A stretch of DNA of 64,000 bases from Fimbriimonadaceae bacterium (GTDB lineage: Bacteria; Armatimonadota; UBA10988). Where the stretch lies: assembly GCA_020850355.1 (NCBI GenBank), contig JADZEX010000037.1, positions 186,001-250,000 on the forward strand, read 5' to 3'. Under the pieces are notes generated by a model. That model was not told the DNA's origin. It worked only from the letters and a program-made list of their open reading frames with translations, and searched no databases. How positions within the stretch are numbered: position 1 is the stretch's first letter; the number at the start of each line of letters is the position of its first letter. Below, piece after piece: positions 17,638-29,323 of this stretch. A program made the translations under genes and the position numbers.

Positions 17638-18622
17638 CCGCAAAGCCGCGGGCGGCCGCGACGGTGTTGGCGACGGCCGCGCCGCCCGGCCAGGGGCGGG
17701 CGTTGTACTCCAGGCCCGGCGCCACAGTGACGGTCGCCGCCGCCGGCCCGAGCCGCTCCAGCCACAGCTCGACCGGGATGTCGAAGTCGGAGCTGGTCCA
17801 GAAGGGGCACGGCACGAGCAGGTCCACGAGGCCTTCGCGGGCCCACTGCACGCCGTCCAAGCCGAGCCCGGCGGCGGCGTCCGGATGAGCTGGGACGCGG
17901 GCCGCCAGGTAGACTGGATGACCGCGGCGGGCCGCCGCAGCCTGGGTCTTCTGGCGCACGGCGCGCATGAACGCGGTCAGCACCGCCGCCTCGTCGCGCT
18001 CCTGGCCCGGCGTCAGGTGGTAACCGAAGCGCATCCAGTCGAGCTCCAGGCCATCGGGATCGTAGCGTTCCAGCAACTCATCGACGAACGCCATCTGGTG
18101 CTCCCGCACCGCGGCGTGGACGTAGTTGAGAGCCCGGTTGGTCCAGGGGGCGGCGTTGCCGTGGGGCACCCGCCAGAGCTGCGGGTGCTCCCGCCAGAAG
18201 GTCGAGTGCATGAAGTTGTCGGGCTCGTCGACGCTGTGCAGGTCGTTCATGCGCATCGACAGCCAGGGCGAGAGGCCGCGCTCGCGGCTGCGGGCGATCC
18301 AAACGGTGTAGGCATCGAGGCCGCGGCTGGCCAGCAGCTTGGCATTCTGCGGCCAGCGGTCGGTCGGATCGAGACCCTTGACTGGCGCCCAGATGGCGTC
18401 GCGCGTGCGGCTGTCGAAGCTGGCGCGCATCGCGTTGGGCGACAGGAAGAGATGCGTCACGGCGCTGCCGGCGTACTGGTCGACGAAGGCCTGCAGCCCC
18501 TCGGTGGTCATCAGCTCCGGCGGACGACTGCCAAAGAAGTGGCTGTTGTCCTCGTTGATCACCAGCATGTCCCGCAGTGGACGGTCGGCGGTGACCAGAG
18601 ATAGCGCCAGCCAGGCAAGCAT
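17126..18622 (-). CDS. Secreted family-10-like glycosidase (GHL/alpha-galactosidase-like barrel) with C-terminal beta domain
   Basis: 498 residues. The ATG at 18622 is preceded by GGGAG and gives a signal-like N-terminus (MLAWLALSLVTA). The barrel part has WLSMRMNDLHSVDEPDN, then LLERYDPDGLELDWMRFGYH, where D-x-LELD-x-M resembles the active-site strand of GHL10/clan GH-D-like hydrolases. From about residue 340 a beta-rich domain follows (LNGQPVGPPQPHHELKD), and this is the part duplicated downstream. A paralogue with the same barrel motifs (SYRMNDFHHVDN, DVDGLELDFMR) is fused to an SGNH hydrolase at 60715-62841. The substrate is unknown. Confidence 0.8.
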   Translation of the reverse strand: MLAWLALSLVTADRPLRDMLVINEDNSHFFGSRPPELMTTEGLQAFVDQYAGSAVTHLFLSPNAMRASFDSRTRDAIWAPVKGLDPTDRWPQNAKLLASRGLDAYTVWIARSRERGLSPWLSMRMNDLHSVDEPDNFMHSTFWREHPQLWRVPHGNAAPWTNRALNYVHAAVREHQMAFVDELLERYDPDGLELDWMRFGYHLTPGQERDEAAVLTAFMRAVRQKTQAAAARRGHPVYLAARVPAHPDAAAGLGLDGVQWAREGLVDLLVPCPFWTSSDFDIPVELWLERLGPAAATVTVAPGLEYNARPWPGGAAVANTVAAARGFAAAARWRGADSLYLFNWMDSGTRPVSESAYGRLLRDGLSLTAATTAPRRHPVCFRDTVPAGFPTGIALPCDLTVGGTWSVAIGPRPTAGTLSVVLGLTAPPPPGLALTLNGQPVGPPQPHHELKDLGGSPTHAVRYLCPPPAARDGHNQITLAPSPGAAGKVVWVEVRVGE

Positions 18623-18715
18623 GCGACCGCTCCCACCAGAGGCTTCGCAACGCCGGGCGCCGGTCCTGCTGTCGGACGCGGTGCCCGCCGGCCCAGCGTT
18701 CAGGGGTTTCCCGCA

Positions 18716-18745
18716 TTGACCACGGCCGGGGCGTGACCGTACGCT
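18716..18745 (+). promoter_or_regulatory. Predicted promoter of the zinc-ribbon/HEAT/GTPase/GAP1-like operon
   Basis: TTGACC (18716-18721), 18 bases, TACGCT (18740-18745), about 38 bases before the ATG at 18784. Confidence 0.45.
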
Positions 18746-18783
18746 CGCGGCGTCGGGTCGCATGGAACGGCAACGAGGTTGTG

Positions 18784-19641
18784 ATGAAGGCGCTCCGCCG
18801 GCATCCGGTAATCGCGCAGATCGGGCGCTGGTGGTACCTCTGGCCAGCGCTGTGGTTGGCGGTGTGGGGTGCTGGCGGCCCGCTCTGGCGTGACAGCGCC
18901 ACGGATCTGGCGTTGTCGCTGGGTGCCGCGGCCACGACGACGCTGATCGCGGTCGGTTGCCACGATCAGGCGCAGCGAGTGCGGTTGGCCAGGGAGCGGC
19001 GTCGCGCGCAGTGGCGCTTCCTCTGCCCGCACTGCTTCTGTTTCGGGCCTTTCCGCTACGCCTGCGGCGACTGCCACCGCCCGCTCGAAGACCTGGTCTT
19101 GCGGACCGCCGGGCAGTACATCGACACCTGCTCGCACTGCCAGGCCCGGCTCTTCGAGACGCCAGCGGCGCCGCGGATCGAGGCGCGCTGCGTGGCTTGC
19201 GGCGAGACGACCAGTCTGGAGCCCAGCCACCGGACGGCGGTGGTAGTGGAAGGTGCGCTGTCGGAGTCAGCCTGGCGCCAGTGGCGTCGCGAAGCGGTCC
19301 TGGCGGAGGTGCAGCTCAAGGGGCTGAGCTGGCTGCTTGCCGGAACCAAGGAGGGCCTGCGGGCGGCAGTCAGGCTGACCGCGTCGATGGAAGCGGTCCC
19401 CCCACTCCCGGCCAACCATGCCTTCTGGCAACTCGAGACGCTGGCCACCGGCCCGCAGCCCGAGTCGGAGTTCGAGGTCCCGGCGACCGTCGATGCGCTG
19501 CGTCGGTTGCTGCGGCGCTGGGGGCAGCGGCCGGAGTGGCTGCGCGGACGCATCGTACGGCTGGAAGCACCCGTGACCGCCGCGGTCCGCGAGCGGTTAA
19601 GGCAGGAGTTCCACCGCGTGCTGGAGCCGCCCAATGGGTAG
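18784..19641 (+). CDS. Membrane protein with double zinc ribbon, first gene of a GTPase operon
   Basis: 285 residues. The ATG at 18784 has GAGG 8 bases upstream; the frame is open further upstream but without a ribosome site. Two hydrophobic segments lie near the N-terminus (YLWPALWLAVWGAGG and LALSLGAAATTTLIAVG). They are followed by two zinc-ribbon pairs, CPHCFCF...CGDCH and CSHC...CVACG, between about residues 84 and 150. The C-terminal half is helical with basic patches and no known motif. The topology suggests an anchored, cytosolic zinc-ribbon head. It overlaps the next gene by 8 bases. The enzymatic role is unknown; it probably recruits the GTPase or a substrate to the membrane. Confidence 0.8.
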   Translation: MKALRRHPVIAQIGRWWYLWPALWLAVWGAGGPLWRDSATDLALSLGAAATTTLIAVGCHDQAQRVRLARERRRAQWRFLCPHCFCFGPFRYACGDCHRPLEDLVLRTAGQYIDTCSHCQARLFETPAAPRIEARCVACGETTSLEPSHRTAVVVEGALSESAWRQWRREAVLAEVQLKGLSWLLAGTKEGLRAAVRLTASMEAVPPLPANHAFWQLETLATGPQPESEFEVPATVDALRRLLRRWGQRPEWLRGRIVRLEAPVTAAVRERLRQEFHRVLEPPNG

Positions 19642-20617
19642 CCCGCTGCTGGGATGGGTGATCGTTGGGGGCGCCCTGCTGGGGCTGGCCGCGGGAAGGC
19701 GGCTGCTGCGCGAGACCCGGCAGTGGACCTCGCCTGCTCACAGCGACCAGCTTGGGTTGGCCTTGACCTGGCTGGCCGCCGTCCCGGCGGTGGGGCTGCT
19801 GTTCCGCAACTACCGCCAACCGGCCGCGGTCTGGGGGCTGGTGCTGCTGCTGGCCTTGAGCGCGGTGCTGTGCTGGCGGCGCCAGCCAGTCGCTGTGACC
19901 ACCAAGGCCGGTGTCGTGCTCCTAACCGGGCTGGTCCTGGCGGCCGAGCTGCTGCTGGCGCGGGCGCCGGCCAACAGCACCGACCTCGCGGTCTTGGAGT
20001 GGGCGGCCTGGCTGGGCGGCGACCGGGCGCTGCCGACCTTGCTGGCGGTGGTGCAGCAGACGCCGGATGATCGACCGCCCAGCACGGCCCAGTTGGCGGC
20101 ACTACGGGGTCTCGGCCTGACTTCCAGCGACGCGCCGCGCCGCGCGCTGGCTCGGCTGATCGTCGCCCGCGTACCTCAGACTCGCGTCGCGGCAGCCACC
20201 GCGCTGGGCGACCGCCGCGACAGCCGCTGGGGAGCGGCCTGGCTGCACAAGCTGGCCTCCAGCCGCAGTGTGTCAGCTACCCACCATGCCGTCGAGATGC
20301 TCGGGGCGCTGCGGGCGCGCCAGGCGACGGGGCCGCTCGCCAGGAGGCTCGACGACGACTCCATGGACCGTCCGGTGCGCCTGGCTTGCGCCGTCGCCCT
20401 TGGTCGGATCGGTGACCCGGCAGGCTACGCGGCCCTGCGCCGGGCCACGCTACACGGCAACTGGGCGCTCCGTCGGCAGGCCGCCAGGGCACGGTGCCAG
20501 TTTGGCCCGTTGGCGGCGCTCGGCGTGGTGGGCGACGTGCTCTGGTTTGTCGTGAAGTGCCTGCTCTGTTTCTTCCTGGCGGTGTTCCTGGTCGCGTTGC
20601 TGCTTGGTGCGAGATAG
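19634..20617 (+). CDS. Membrane protein with HEAT-like repeats
   Basis: 327 residues; the ATG at 19634 overlaps the end of the preceding gene by 8 bases. Three or four membrane segments occupy the first ~115 residues. Then helical repeats of the HEAT/PBS-lyase type appear: RRALARLIVARVPQTRVAAATALGD, ATHHAVEMLGALRARQATGPLARRLDDD and RLACAVALGRIGDPAGYAALRRA (each quoted only in part). A strongly hydrophobic C-terminal helix (FVVKCLLCFFLAVFLVALLLG) closes it. It probably forms a membrane scaffold presenting a solenoid to the cytosol, to which the GTPase next door could bind. No enzymatic motif is seen. Confidence 0.8.
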   Translation: MGSPLLGWVIVGGALLGLAAGRRLLRETRQWTSPAHSDQLGLALTWLAAVPAVGLLFRNYRQPAAVWGLVLLLALSAVLCWRRQPVAVTTKAGVVLLTGLVLAAELLLARAPANSTDLAVLEWAAWLGGDRALPTLLAVVQQTPDDRPPSTAQLAALRGLGLTSSDAPRRALARLIVARVPQTRVAAATALGDRRDSRWGAAWLHKLASSRSVSATHHAVEMLGALRARQATGPLARRLDDDSMDRPVRLACAVALGRIGDPAGYAALRRATLHGNWALRRQAARARCQFGPLAALGVVGDVLWFVVKCLLCFFLAVFLVALLLGAR

Positions 20618-20632
20618 GAGGCGAACAACCTG

Positions 20633-21550
20633 ATGTGGCCTTGGGACGCACCGGCTCGACAGGTCGCGGTGGTCGGTCTACCCGGCCACGGCAAGACGGT
20701 GTTTCTGGCCGGCCTGTTCTGGGATAGCTTCTACGCGCTGGCCACCAGCCTCAGCGACCAGCAGGCGGACGGCCAGCGGTTCATCGTACGGGCGGCCAAC
20801 GAGACGGCCAGCGATCTGTTCTACGAGAACGCCATCCTGTTGGAGCGACGCCGCCTGCCCGCGCCGAATCACCGCGTTGCGAACCCGCCGCCGGCGATTC
20901 TGGAGTACGACGGGATCCCGAACCGCCGCCGCTGGCCCCGTCGCCGGCGCCTGCAGTTGCACTTCTACGATGTCGCCGGCGAGTTGTTCGCGCAGGACCA
21001 GTACGTCCGGCGCGACGTGGCCTTCCTGGCCCACGCCGACGACCTGATCTTCGTCTTCGATCCGACTCACGAGACCTTCAGTCCGCCCGCCGCAGCGCAG
21101 TTGATCAACCGCGTCTTCCGCTGCGCACCGTGGCTGGCGCGGCGCAACGTGGTCGTCGCGATGACCAAGCTGGATCGCCTCCAGCGGCTCTGTCGCGAGG
21201 CCGTTGACTGGAGTCTGCAGTATGGTCGGAGTGACGCCGAGGCCCTCTTGGACCTGCCCTCGATCTTCGACACGAAGCCCCCCGACGCCGCCGACTTGCC
21301 CGACTACCTGCGGTCGATGCAAGCCATCAGCGCGCACGTACGATCCTGGTGGCTGCACCCCGACCGGCAGGCCCAGGCGGTGCTCAACCTGCTGCCGGCC
21401 CGCGCCCGCTTCTGCGCCGTATCCGCGTTGGGTGATGTTGGCACCACGGAGGCTCGGGACGGCGAGGTGCTGCTCACAGGCCGACCCGAACCGTACCGTA
21501 TCTGCGACCCCCTGCTGTGGATCTTCCGGGCCGCTGGGATCCTGTCATGA
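20633..21550 (+). CDS. Small P-loop GTPase (DO-GTPase-like) of a predicted conflict/signalling operon
   Basis: 305 residues; AGGAGG lies 11 bases upstream of the ATG. P-loop GLPGHGKT (15-22), switch II-like DVAGE (113-117) instead of DTAGQ, and the base-specificity motif MTKLD (177-181). The DxxGE form is known from the double-zinc-ribbon/GAP1-linked GTPases predicted in NTPase-dependent conflict systems. Its stop codon overlaps the next start (ATGA), and the next gene has a GAP1-N-like N-terminus. It likely cycles between GTP states to control the neighbouring proteins at the membrane. The GTPase fold is seen directly; the biological role is inferred. Confidence 0.88.
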   Translation: MWPWDAPARQVAVVGLPGHGKTVFLAGLFWDSFYALATSLSDQQADGQRFIVRAANETASDLFYENAILLERRRLPAPNHRVANPPPAILEYDGIPNRRRWPRRRRLQLHFYDVAGELFAQDQYVRRDVAFLAHADDLIFVFDPTHETFSPPAAAQLINRVFRCAPWLARRNVVVAMTKLDRLQRLCREAVDWSLQYGRSDAEALLDLPSIFDTKPPDAADLPDYLRSMQAISAHVRSWWLHPDRQAQAVLNLLPARARFCAVSALGDVGTTEARDGEVLLTGRPEPYRICDPLLWIFRAAGILS

Positions 21551-22800
21551 ACACCATTCTGAACTGCGAACAGCACCTCTTCGGCAGCGTCCGCGAGGGT
21601 CTCGACCGCAGCCACGGACCGGGCTTCCAGACCATCGCCGCGACTCCCGGCGTGGCCGCCGGGCCGGATCTGACGGTCCTGGTGGAGGTAGCCTTCTACG
21701 CCCTGCCGCGCGACCTGGCCGTCGACCCGGCGCCAGCCCGGGAGTATGCCCTGCCACTGCCTTCGGGGCGCTGGGCGGTGGGCCGCAGTTGGCCCTGCGG
21801 CGTAGACTTTCTCGGTCGGGCCGGCAACTACCGGGCGCACCACCTGGTGCTGGACCTGCCCAGTCTGCTGGCCGTCGGCAGTCCGTTCGAGTTGTTGGCC
21901 GCTTACCCGCCGCTGGACCATCCACTTGGCCTGGACTCGGTCGACCTGCAACCCCTGCGGTGCCGATTGCCAGGCGTGCCGCGGGAGCCCGACCTGACCG
22001 CGCTGCGGCGCGACTGGTGGCCGCGGCTGATTGAGGTGGCCCTTGACTCGGCTGCGCGGCCGCTGCTGCTGATCGGCCCGGATGACCTCCTGCGGCCGGC
22101 GCTCAGTCTGATCTGGGAGGTCGCAGCGCGCTTCGCCGAGCCGGTGGCGTTCTGCACGCACGCCTACAACAGTGCCCACCTGGCGCACCACTTCGGGATC
22201 TGGGCGGCCAATCAGCGTACTTGGGCGCCGCGGCTCAGCGGCCTGCAGGAGATCGACTTGCTCCGCCCTGGCGACGACACCGGCACGGCGAGTCCTCTCG
22301 CGCGGTGGATCGAGGCGACCTTGAGCGCGGCTGGCTGGCCCGCGCTGCGGGCCGGTGCCGCCAGTCTCGCGGCAGCCCGGCGTGGCGCCTGGGTGCCGCA
22401 GCAGGTCGAGTCGCCGGCGCTGCTGGACCTGCTGGAGGCCGCGGCGCCGGGGGCCCTGGCAGCTGGCCTGGCGCGACAGCCCGACCTGATCCCCGCCTAC
22501 CTCGCAGCCCGACCGCAGCCCGGCCGGCTGGCCAGCAGCCTGCTCGCCGCACAGCCCGCCCCGCGGCTGTTGGCGGACCTGCCTGCCAGTTCGGCAGACG
22601 CGGTCGCGACGGCCCTCGCCGCCACTGCCCGGCCGCGCGACTGGCGGCGCTGGGTCCGGGCCAGCGCCAGCGAGGCGTGTTGGCAACAGACCCCGGCGTT
22701 GCGCGAACTGGCGGGATCCTGCGAGCCCTGGTGGCGCCGCTGGCGACGCCGCAACGAGCCATTGCCGGCGCCCGATGACAGCTCCGGTCCGGTCGTCTGA
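21547..22800 (+). CDS. GAP1-N-like GTPase-associated protein
   Basis: 417 residues; the ATG overlaps the GTPase stop (ATGA), so the two should be made in fixed ratio. The N-terminus EQHLFGSVREG followed by GPGFQTIAATPGV matches the pattern Q-x-x-F-x-S...GFQxxAxSPG that I associate with the N-terminal domain of GTPase-associated protein 1 (GAP1-N). An alpha/beta middle and an Ala/Leu-rich helical C-terminus (about 270-390) follow. No nuclease, protease or pore motif is evident, so any effector function would lie in an unrecognised part. Last gene of the operon; a strong hairpin follows. Confidence 0.78.
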   Translation: MNTILNCEQHLFGSVREGLDRSHGPGFQTIAATPGVAAGPDLTVLVEVAFYALPRDLAVDPAPAREYALPLPSGRWAVGRSWPCGVDFLGRAGNYRAHHLVLDLPSLLAVGSPFELLAAYPPLDHPLGLDSVDLQPLRCRLPGVPREPDLTALRRDWWPRLIEVALDSAARPLLLIGPDDLLRPALSLIWEVAARFAEPVAFCTHAYNSAHLAHHFGIWAANQRTWAPRLSGLQEIDLLRPGDDTGTASPLARWIEATLSAAGWPALRAGAASLAAARRGAWVPQQVESPALLDLLEAAAPGALAAGLARQPDLIPAYLAARPQPGRLASSLLAAQPAPRLLADLPASSADAVATALAATARPRDWRRWVRASASEACWQQTPALRELAGSCEPWWRRWRRRNEPLPAPDDSSGPVV

Positions 22801-22834
22801 AGCCCGGCAACCGCCCGCAGAGATCGCCGCCGCC

Positions 22835-22863
22835 GGCCGGTCAGGAGCCACCTCCGACCGGCC
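22835..22863 (+). terminator. Strong hairpin after the GTPase operon
   Basis: GGCCGGTC pairs with GACCGGCC, and inside it GGAG pairs with CTCC across a CCAC loop, giving 12 bp with one unpaired A. It lies 35 bases after the last stop codon. No T-tract follows. The rest of the 290-base gap to the next gene (22864-23091) shows nothing else that I can support. Confidence 0.5.
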
Positions 22864-23091
22864 AGCGTCGCTGCGATGCTAGTTGCCAGCGGGCTGGCAG
22901 GCGCCGTCTGGGCCCGGACCTGCACGGCGGCGTTGGCGACCAGGGCCATCGGAGCTGGCGCGGCGCAGAACCGGGCACCATCCGCGACAGGTTCCCCGTC
23001 GATGTGACCGGCTGGTTACGGCGGTCCGCGGCAGCCGAGTCGGGCGCCGTGCGGCATACTACTCACGAGGGGTTCCGAGAGGTGGACCGCG

Positions 23092-26117
<3,026 letters not shown>

Positions 26118-26121
<4 letters not shown>

Positions 26122-26143
26122 GCGGGCGGCTGCCGCCGCTCAG
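26118..26143. terminator. Shared hairpin containing both convergent stop codons
   Basis: An 11-bp inverted repeat with one bulged G and a 3-base loop, starting CTGAGCGG and ending CCGCTCAG. The kinase TGA (26119-26121) and the stop of the convergent SDR gene (26140-26142) lie symmetrically in its two arms. It probably ends transcripts from both sides. Confidence 0.5.
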
Positions 26144-27174
26144 AACTTGCCGTCACGCACCTCGAAGTGCGTCGGCTTGCCGAGGCTGGCACCGCCGCGC
26201 TGCACCCAGTCGGCGATCCAGTGGATCATCTGTTGCGCACCGACGCGCGGGTAGCCGAACAGGCGGTGGCCCCATTGGCCGTTGGTGATCAGCGCGCTGC
26301 TGGCCTCGGTGCCGGTGAGGAACGGCTCCTTGCCGAGCAGTTCGCCGAACTGCTGGGCGACGCGGCGGAGGCTGAGCAGCTCGGGGCCGGCGACGTTGAG
26401 CGGCACCGCCGGCGCGGCGCAGAGGTCGAAGGCGGCCAGCGACATGGCGTTGGCGTCGGCCTGCCAGAGGCAGTTGGCCGCCGCCATCGTGACGTCGAAG
26501 GGCTGCTCGGCGGCGACCGTGCGGGCGATGTCGACCAGCACCCCGTAACGCAGCTCCGTCGCATAGTTGAGGCGGATCAGGCAAGTCGGCGTGCCGTGGG
26601 CGCGGCTGAAGTGGTCGAACATCCGCTCGCGGCCGAGGCAGCTTTGGGCGTAGTCGCCGAACGGGTTGAGCGGATCGCTCTCGACCGCGCCGCCGCCGCT
26701 GAGGGGGTGCAGGTGGTAGATGTTGCCGGTCGAGAAGGCGACGATCCGGCTGGTGCGGTAGCGGCTCGCGACGAGGCCCGGCAGGTAGACGTTCATCGCC
26801 CAGGTGAGGGCCTCGTTGCCGGTCGAGCCGAACTTCATGCCCGCCATGTAGACCACGTTCGGGGCGTCGGGCAGCGCTGCCAGAGCGCCGTCGGCTAGCA
26901 GGTCACACTTGATGGTCTCGACGCCGTGGGCCCGGAATTCGTCCTCAGCGGCGGCGTTGGTGAAGCGTGAGACGGCCACCACGCGGCGCTGCACGCCGGC
27001 CGCGTCGCTGGCGCGCCGCGCCATGCGGGCCAGGGTCGGGCCCATCTTGCCGGCCGCGCCGAGGATCAGCAGGTCGCCATCGAGCCGGCCGAGCGTCTCG
27101 ACCACCCGCGGCGTGGGCTCGCTGAGCAGTTCGTCGAGGTGGGCAACGTCACGAATCTGGGCAGGCAACGACAT
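26140..27174 (-). CDS. Extended SDR / NAD-dependent epimerase-like protein lacking the catalytic lysine
   Basis: 344 residues; the ATG at 27174 is preceded by CAGGAG. The nucleotide-binding motif is GAAGKMG (39-45, GxxGxxG). The usual Y-x-x-x-K is present only as Y175-A-Q-S-C179 (GDYAQSCLGRE), so the lysine is replaced by cysteine. The segment FSTGNIYHLHP supplies the serine/threonine region before it. The fold is that of sugar epimerases or dehydratases; with the changed active site it may catalyse another reaction or act as a binding protein. It is divergent from the aldo/keto reductase operon 94 bases away, which suggests related sugar metabolism. Confidence 0.82.
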   Translation of the reverse strand: MSLPAQIRDVAHLDELLSEPTPRVVETLGRLDGDLLILGAAGKMGPTLARMARRASDAAGVQRRVVAVSRFTNAAAEDEFRAHGVETIKCDLLADGALAALPDAPNVVYMAGMKFGSTGNEALTWAMNVYLPGLVASRYRTSRIVAFSTGNIYHLHPLSGGGAVESDPLNPFGDYAQSCLGRERMFDHFSRAHGTPTCLIRLNYATELRYGVLVDIARTVAAEQPFDVTMAAANCLWQADANAMSLAAFDLCAAPAVPLNVAGPELLSLRRVAQQFGELLGKEPFLTGTEASSALITNGQWGHRLFGYPRVGAQQMIHWIADWVQRGGASLGKPTHFEVRDGKF

Positions 27175-27268
27175 GCGCGGCTCCTGCGACCCAGATTGGT
27201 CCCACCGCCGCCGAGTCCTGCGCAGGAACGCCCGCGCCGACGGTGAAGCCGGCGGCGGGAGACTCAGC

Positions 27269-28294
27269 ATGGAGTTCCGCCCCCTGGGCCGGGCCGGCGT
27301 GAAGGTCTCGGCGCTCTGCGTCGGGACGATGACCTGGGGCAACAGCACCAGCGAGCCGGACGCGCAGATCATCCTGGACGCCGCGATGGACGCCGGGATC
27401 AACTTCGTTGACACCGCCAACGTCTACAGCCGCGGCGTCAGCGAGGAGATCCTCGGCCGCGCGATGGCCCGCGAGGGGCGCCGCGAGAAGCTCTTCGTGG
27501 CCACCAAGTTCACCGGCAGCATGGGCTCCGGGCCGAACGAGGGCGGTTCCAGCCGGCATCACATCCGGGCTCAGGTCGAGGCCAGTCTGCGGCGCCTGGG
27601 CACCGACCGCATCGATCTCTACTACATCCACTTCATGGACCTCAGCACGCCGGTCGACGAGACCCTGGCCGCGCTCGACGATTTGGTGAAGGCGGGCAAG
27701 GTGCTCTACCTGGGCACCAGCAAGTGGGTACCCACGCTGCTGACGGAGGCGATCCTGACCAGCAGCCGCTACGGCTGGTCGCGCTTCGTGGCGGAGCAGC
27801 CGCCCTACAACCTGCTCGACCGCAGTATCGAGAAGGAGCTGGTCTACACGGCGCTGCGCCACGGCGTGGGCCTGGTGCCCTGGGCGCCGCTGGGCACCGG
27901 GATCCTGAGCGGGCAGTACGGCTCGGCGGCTGACCGACCCGAGGGCAGCCGCAACGCCAAGGGCGGGGTCGGCGCGCAGCGGCTGACCGACGCCGCGGTG
28001 GCGCGGGCCCAGGCGTTGCAGCCGCTGGCCACGGCGCGCGGCGTGACGCTGGCGCAGTTCAGCCTGGCCTGGCTGCTGGCGCAGCCCGCGGTGACTTCTC
28101 CCATCCTGGGAGTCCGCACGCTGCAGCACCTCAGCAGCGCGCTGCCAGCCCTGGAGCTGAAGCTGACTGCCGCGGAGCTGGATGCCGTCGACGCGCTGGC
28201 GCCGCCGGGCAGTGCGGTCAGCGATTACTGGGACGCCAACACTTTTGCGCGGCTGCGCCCGACCTGGCTGGCGCAGCGTCGGACCGGGGAGTAA
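27269..28294 (+). CDS. Aldo/keto reductase
   Basis: 341 residues; the ATG at 27269 has GGGAG upstream. The catalytic tetrad of the aldo/keto reductase superfamily is complete: D48 and Y53 (FVDTANVYSRG), K80 (ATKF), H121 (YYIHFMD). The C-terminal GILSGQYG and LGVRTLQHL segments fit the NADP-binding loops. Probably reduces a sugar aldehyde or ketose. It is the first gene of a four-gene run (27269-33275) with gaps of 3 to about 10 bases. Confidence 0.92.
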   Translation: MEFRPLGRAGVKVSALCVGTMTWGNSTSEPDAQIILDAAMDAGINFVDTANVYSRGVSEEILGRAMAREGRREKLFVATKFTGSMGSGPNEGGSSRHHIRAQVEASLRRLGTDRIDLYYIHFMDLSTPVDETLAALDDLVKAGKVLYLGTSKWVPTLLTEAILTSSRYGWSRFVAEQPPYNLLDRSIEKELVYTALRHGVGLVPWAPLGTGILSGQYGSAADRPEGSRNAKGGVGAQRLTDAAVARAQALQPLATARGVTLAQFSLAWLLAQPAVTSPILGVRTLQHLSSALPALELKLTAAELDAVDALAPPGSAVSDYWDANTFARLRPTWLAQRRTGE

Positions 28295-28297
28295 CTC

Positions 28298-29314
28298 ATG
28301 GATCGTCTGCGCTGTGGGGTGATCGGCGTTGGCTGGCAGGGCGGCGGGCATCTCGCCAACCTGCAGGCCGACCCGCGCTGCGAACTGACCGCCATCTGTG
28401 ATCTCAACGAAGCGCTGCTGGCCGAGCGCGCGGCCGCCTTCGGGGTGCCCCACACCTTCACCGACTTCCGGCAGTTGATCGCCTGTGAGGCGGTCGACGC
28501 GGTGATTGTGGTGATCCCCGACCACCTCCACCGCGAACCGGCGATGGCGGTCCTGGAGGCCGGCAAGCACCTGCTGCTGGAGAAGCCCCTGGCGGTGACG
28601 GTCGACGATGCCGAGGCCATCGCGGCGACCGCCAGGTCGGCGCCGGGCACCTTCATGTTGAACCTCAGCAACCGCTTCATGCACGCCTTCGCGGCCGGCA
28701 AGGCGGCCCTGGAGGCCGGGCAGTACGGCGCCGTGAAGTACGTCTGGTGCCGCCTGGCGAATCGGCTGGAGGTCCCCACCACGCGGCTGCCCTGGCTGCA
28801 GCACAGCCACTTGGCGCACTGGATTGGGATCCACCGGCTGGACATCGCGCGCTGGTACATCGGCAGCGAGGTGCGCCGGGTGCGGGCGGTCGAGCGCCGC
28901 GGCGTGCTGGCCGCCCAGGGCTTCGACACCGCCGACTTCGTGCAGGCCACCCTGGAGTTCGACAACGGCGCGGTGGTCAACCTGGAGGCCAACTGGATCC
29001 TCCCGGCCGGCTGGCCCAGCCTGGTCGACAGCCGCTTCTACTGCCTCTGCGAGCGAGGGGTGATCGACGTCGACCGCACGCGCAGCGAGCTATCCATGGC
29101 CGGGGAGAGCTTCGACCTGAACACCCCCGGCGCCGGCCCAGTGCATGGCCGCGCCGCCGGCTTCACGGTCGAAGCGCATCGCCACTTCGTCGACTGTTGC
29201 TTCAGCGGGGCCACCCCGCTGGTCGGCGCGGCCGACGGCCTGGCGCTGGCCAAGGCACTCTGCGCCGTGGTGGAGTCGTGTCGGCTGGACGGTGAAGTGA
29301 TTGAACTGAGTTAG
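28298..29314 (+). CDS. Gfo/Idh/MocA-type sugar oxidoreductase
   Basis: 338 residues, starting 3 bases after the preceding stop with GGGGAG upstream. N-terminal Rossmann fold GVIGVGWQGGGH (7-18); EKPL at 95-98 is the conserved block with the catalytic lysine; HxxxxHRLDIARW near 174-184 gives the C-terminal substrate-site histidine and aspartate. Such enzymes oxidise sugars or inositols with NAD(P). Together with the upstream reductase it may epimerise or isomerise a sugar released by the secreted enzymes downstream. Confidence 0.92.
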   Translation: MDRLRCGVIGVGWQGGGHLANLQADPRCELTAICDLNEALLAERAAAFGVPHTFTDFRQLIACEAVDAVIVVIPDHLHREPAMAVLEAGKHLLLEKPLAVTVDDAEAIAATARSAPGTFMLNLSNRFMHAFAAGKAALEAGQYGAVKYVWCRLANRLEVPTTRLPWLQHSHLAHWIGIHRLDIARWYIGSEVRRVRAVERRGVLAAQGFDTADFVQATLEFDNGAVVNLEANWILPAGWPSLVDSRFYCLCERGVIDVDRTRSELSMAGESFDLNTPGAGPVHGRAAGFTVEAHRHFVDCCFSGATPLVGAADGLALAKALCAVVESCRLDGEVIELS

Positions 29315-29323
29315 GGGATGTCG

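Noticed and set aside
16386-17846. 486-codon minus-strand frame spanning the toxin-antitoxin pair and the glycosidase end
   Set aside because: It crosses three well-supported genes out of frame and has low-complexity Arg/Gly/Pro content.
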